DNA from: JBAXXL01 sp037127915
Lineage (GTDB): Bacteria > Bacteroidota > Ignavibacteria > Kapaibacteriales > UBA2268
Reading direction: 5' to 3'
Length of the DNA: 64,000 nt
NCBI GenBank assembly: GCA_037127915.1
Contig: JBAXXL010000024.1
Span: 1-64,000 of the forward strand
Positions 61,225 to 64,000 of this stretch are shown one piece after another. Numbering within the stretch: the stretch's first letter is position 1; each line of letters starts with the position of its first letter. The notes under the pieces are model-generated. The model worked only from the letters and a program-made list of their open reading frames with translations. It searched no databases and was not told the origin of the DNA. Position numbers and translations under genes: made by a program.

Positions 61225-64000
61225 ATGAAAAGATTATTACAAATTTTAGTGGTTTTATTATTAAGTATTGTTTTTATTTCGTCATTAGCAAACGCGGTTG
61301 ATAACGACGAAGCCCAGCTCCGCAAAGACCTTCCGAAGTTATTAGGTTCATCGAACCAAGGTACGGAATTCTATATGACGTTCCATCCTTGCTGGGAAAC
61401 ACCCAGTAAGGCCGATGCATGCAAGATTTATATAACATCCTCGGTAGCCACAAGGGTAACCGTTGAAATACCTGCTAGAAAAATCCATATCGAAAGAACA
61501 ACTATTCCGAATGATATAATCGAAATCTCTTTAATACCTGATGATGCACAATGCTATAGGAAAACTAACCGTGATAAACCATACCCACAGCAAGTTTTCA
61601 AAGGACATGGTATAATAGTAACCGCCGATGATCCCGTTATTTGTTATGGTGTAACACGCTTCGAATATACTTCGGATGGTTACTTAGCCATCCCAAAAAG
61701 CGCGTTAGGGAAAAACTATGTTGTTGCCTCATATAACGACCCTTGCCAAGATAACGGCTCTCAATACTTAACCTCATACACAAGTATTGTAGGTGTTTAT
61801 AACAAAACAGAAGTTAATGTGAAATTAGGTGGTCGGGTGAGCAATTATACACCCGGCGCGAATCCTATGAAAACAGGCGAGTCCCGTCTGGATACATTAG
61901 ACAGAGGAGATGTTTGGTTAATTGGTGTAATGGGTGATTATAATGATTTGACTGGTACTACTGTGCAGGCTAATAAATCTGTTTCTGTAATATCAGGTAA
62001 TTTTTGTGCTTATGTACCAATAAATATTGCCGCTTGCGATTTTATTATGGAGCAGGATTTACCAATGGAAACATGGGGTACAAAATACCACGTTACACCA
62101 ATATTAAAAAGGTTAAAAGCTCCGATTATTAGAATATTCGCATCCGAACCAAATACAATAATATACCGCGACGGAAACGAATGGTCTCTCGTAAAAGGTG
62201 TTGGCGGGCAAGAAGGAACAGGTTATCTAGAAATGCGTACGATTGACAATGCTGATCCTATTCGTCCAGTAGTGGTATCAGCCAAAAACCGGATTGCAAT
62301 TACGCAATATAACAGTGGTCAAAGCGATGACGGCATATCTATTGACCCTTTCCAAATGGCTTTAATCCCGATAGAGCAATATCAAAATTCATTCCTGTTC
62401 TGCATACCCGGCGTTAACGGAGGCTCGTCTTTTAAAGAAAATTTTCTAAATTTATGTTATAAATCAGACATTGATGGCAGAATACCTGAAGACATAGAAT
62501 TCGGGAAAGCTAGTAATGGTGTTTTAAATTGGCGAAAACTCAAAACGGTAGTAGGCAATCCAGGGCAAGAATTTATTGATTCTTCAATAACTGATGGTAG
62601 GAAATATAGAACTTTGACAATTGCATTAGAAGACCCTGCCGGAGTTTACTCATTGCGTGGTAACAATCCTATGATGGGTTATATGTATGGGTTTGACCCC
62701 TTCGATTCGTATGGCTTTCCGGTTACCGGAGGATTTCACGATTTATCAAAACCTGATATTTGGGCACCGGTGCCTATTTATACTATAGATTGCAAATGGC
62801 ATATTGAAGGCAGAATAACGGACCAACCCGAAAAAAATTCAGACCTACGCTCAAACTTGGCTGATTTGCGATTGGTAAAAAGCGAAAGTTTTAACTTCGC
62901 AGATTTAGTATATGATAAATCCAAATTTTTCCCAGGAGAAACTTACGCAGCTCTTTGGAGTTTGGATATAATAGATTCGGAGAATGATGGAAAAGCGGTT
63001 TTAGAATTTGCTGATAGAGCTGGTAATGATACAACTATAACAATTGATTACCAACGCACAAAGTTCTCTATCAAAAACAGAATTGAGAATTGGGGTGTAG
63101 TAAATCCGAATGACTCAGCAAAATTTAGAGACTTCAAATTGGTGAATGAATCGGCAAAAGCCGTCATAGTTGACTCGCTTTTGTTATTGTCCTCGGAAAA
63201 AGCGAAGAACTGGGCGTATAACGGCTTTAAATTAGATTCTTCAATTTACAAAGAATATGGCGGAATTATACCGGGTTATTCAATACAACCCGGCGAAGAA
63301 CTAAGTTTCAGAGTAAGTTTCGACCCGCGTTCAGTTTCCAAAGAAATCGAAGCCGGGCAAAACCAATTCTTAGATTCTATAGGTGTTAAAGCATATTGGC
63401 TTGACGACGTTAACAGCTTTTGCTATTTTAAATACAAGGGCGCAGTAAAATGTGCTCTTGGAACACCTTGTATCGCAGTGGATAAAATTAATTTTGGGCC
63501 GGAAATAATTGGTAATAATGTATCAAAGTCTTTCTCAATTACAAACAGTGGATTATTAGATTTAACCATAACCGGTTACACCATAACTTCAGGTATTGAA
63601 ACCGGTATATACGAAACAAATTTAGGTGTTATTGATTTGGCTAATCAATTAGTGATACCCGCCGGGGCAAGCAAGGAATTTATTGTAAATTTCAATCCAA
63701 AGGCGTTGGGTCAATTTTCTGATAAAATCGAATTTATTAGTGATGCGGATACTAGCTGTCAGTACAACGACTCAATTTTAGAAATAGGCGGTGAGGGAAT
63801 CAATTTAACCATAACTCCATTTGCGGATTTGTACATAGAAGAAAATACTTCAACAAGCATTGCTTTTTCTTTAAATAGTGATAAAACAAACGCGGTCAAA
63901 ATTATTAAAGAGAGCTCCGACGAAGAGTTAATACCAATCGATAGTATTTTGGTTGAAAGAAATGGGTTTAACGGTAATATTAAAATCACTCCTATTCAAA
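61225..64000 (+). CDS. large secreted protein with IgGFc-binding-type domain, incomplete at window end
   Basis: At least 925 codons are open from the ATG at 61225 to the end of the window, with no stop, so the C terminus is missing. Signal peptide about 1-29 (LLSIVFISSLANA). About 40-390 resembles the IgGFc-binding N-terminal domain found in many Bacteroidota surface proteins: GTEFYMTFHPCWE, then ITSSVATRVTVEIPA, YLAIPKSALGKNYVVASY and VSVISGNFCAYVP. About 560-750 is uncharacterised. About 755-850 is an ASPM/SPD2/Hydin (choice-of-anchor D)-like module (INFGPEIIGNNVSKSFSITNSGLLDLTITGY). A T9SS domain would be expected beyond the window. The IgG-binding name is historical and does not imply antibody binding here. 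Confidence 0.85.
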   Translation, partial: MKRLLQILVVLLLSIVFISSLANAVDNDEAQLRKDLPKLLGSSNQGTEFYMTFHPCWETPSKADACKIYITSSVATRVTVEIPARKIHIERTTIPNDIIEISLIPDDAQCYRKTNRDKPYPQQVFKGHGIIVTADDPVICYGVTRFEYTSDGYLAIPKSALGKNYVVASYNDPCQDNGSQYLTSYTSIVGVYNKTEVNVKLGGRVSNYTPGANPMKTGESRLDTLDRGDVWLIGVMGDYNDLTGTTVQANKSVSVISGNFCAYVPINIAACDFIMEQDLPMETWGTKYHVTPILKRLKAPIIRIFASEPNTIIYRDGNEWSLVKGVGGQEGTGYLEMRTIDNADPIRPVVVSAKNRIAITQYNSGQSDDGISIDPFQMALIPIEQYQNSFLFCIPGVNGGSSFKENFLNLCYKSDIDGRIPEDIEFGKASNGVLNWRKLKTVVGNPGQEFIDSSITDGRKYRTLTIALEDPAGVYSLRGNNPMMGYMYGFDPFDSYGFPVTGGFHDLSKPDIWAPVPIYTIDCKWHIEGRITDQPEKNSDLRSNLADLRLVKSESFNFADLVYDKSKFFPGETYAALWSLDIIDSENDGKAVLEFADRAGNDTTITIDYQRTKFSIKNRIENWGVVNPNDSAKFRDFKLVNESAKAVIVDSLLLLSSEKAKNWAYNGFKLDSSIYKEYGGIIPGYSIQPGEELSFRVSFDPRSVSKEIEAGQNQFLDSIGVKAYWLDDVNSFCYFKYKGAVKCALGTPCIAVDKINFGPEIIGNNVSKSFSITNSGLLDLTITGYTITSGIETGIYETNLGVIDLANQLVIPAGASKEFIVNFNPKALGQFSDKIEFISDADTSCQYNDSILEIGGEGINLTITPFADLYIEENTSTSIAFSLNSDKTNAVKIIKESSDEELIPIDSILVERNGFNGNIKITPIQ

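Overview
This window looks like the chromosome of an AT-rich Gram-negative bacterium of the Bacteroidota/Chlorobiota (FCB) group, perhaps an Ignavibacteria- or Kapabacteria-like lineage. Three things point there. Six large secreted proteins end in a type IX secretion (T9SS) type A sorting domain. A SusC-like TonB receptor is present. Several genes have a Bacteroidota-type promoter (TTTN, 19 nt, TAnnTTTG), seen at 11868, 22217, 26669(-), 35376(-) and 60510. The standard genetic code is used. Naming the lineage is inference.

Layout. 0.5-7.2 kb: two T9SS cargo proteins and a HicB-like antitoxin. 7.4-12 kb: cysS, a YfhO-family membrane protein, ribH and tRNA-Ser(CGA). 12.3-20.4 kb: a GLUG-repeat T9SS protein, a YceI protein, a Gly/Lys-rich secreted protein, proline dehydrogenase and a propeller-type secreted protein. 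20.6-26.4 kb: a class V aminotransferase, a PgpH-like 7TM-HD phosphodiesterase, and an ECF sigma factor followed by an unusual anti-sigma protein that ends in a probable outer-membrane beta-barrel. 26.5-32.4 kb: a complete type II-C CRISPR-Cas locus (divergent tracrRNA, cas9, cas1, cas2, 14 repeats). 32.6-37.5 kb (minus): gap-pgk-fRMsr and rluD-like-purC. 37.6-42.6 kb: SpoIIE-type phosphatase, MlaE-like permease, Asp-box T9SS protein. 43.3-49 kb: MscS channel, lpd, WapI-like immunity protein, AspT/YidE-type transporter. 49.8-54.6 kb: SdrD-like T9SS protein, small membrane protein, truncated pentapeptide gene, UmuD-like peptidase, DUF2281-like antitoxin. 54.6-59.4 kb (minus): a thiamine operon under a TPP riboswitch (TonB receptor, thiamine pyrophosphokinase, Na+/solute symporter). 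59.4-64 kb: yqeY, a ferredoxin, and an IgGFc-binding-domain secreted protein that runs off the window.

Most interesting points: the Cas9 locus can be read almost completely from sequence, including an 87-nt tracrRNA with a consensus promoter on the opposite strand and a repeat-embedded promoter-like motif. One protein (25090-26385) appears to link a cytoplasmic anti-sigma domain to an outer-membrane barrel. Two unrelated secreted-protein genes share a promoter and 5' leader of identical length. The intergenic DNA is a mosaic of at least nine short degenerate repeat families, which also surrounds two decayed genes.
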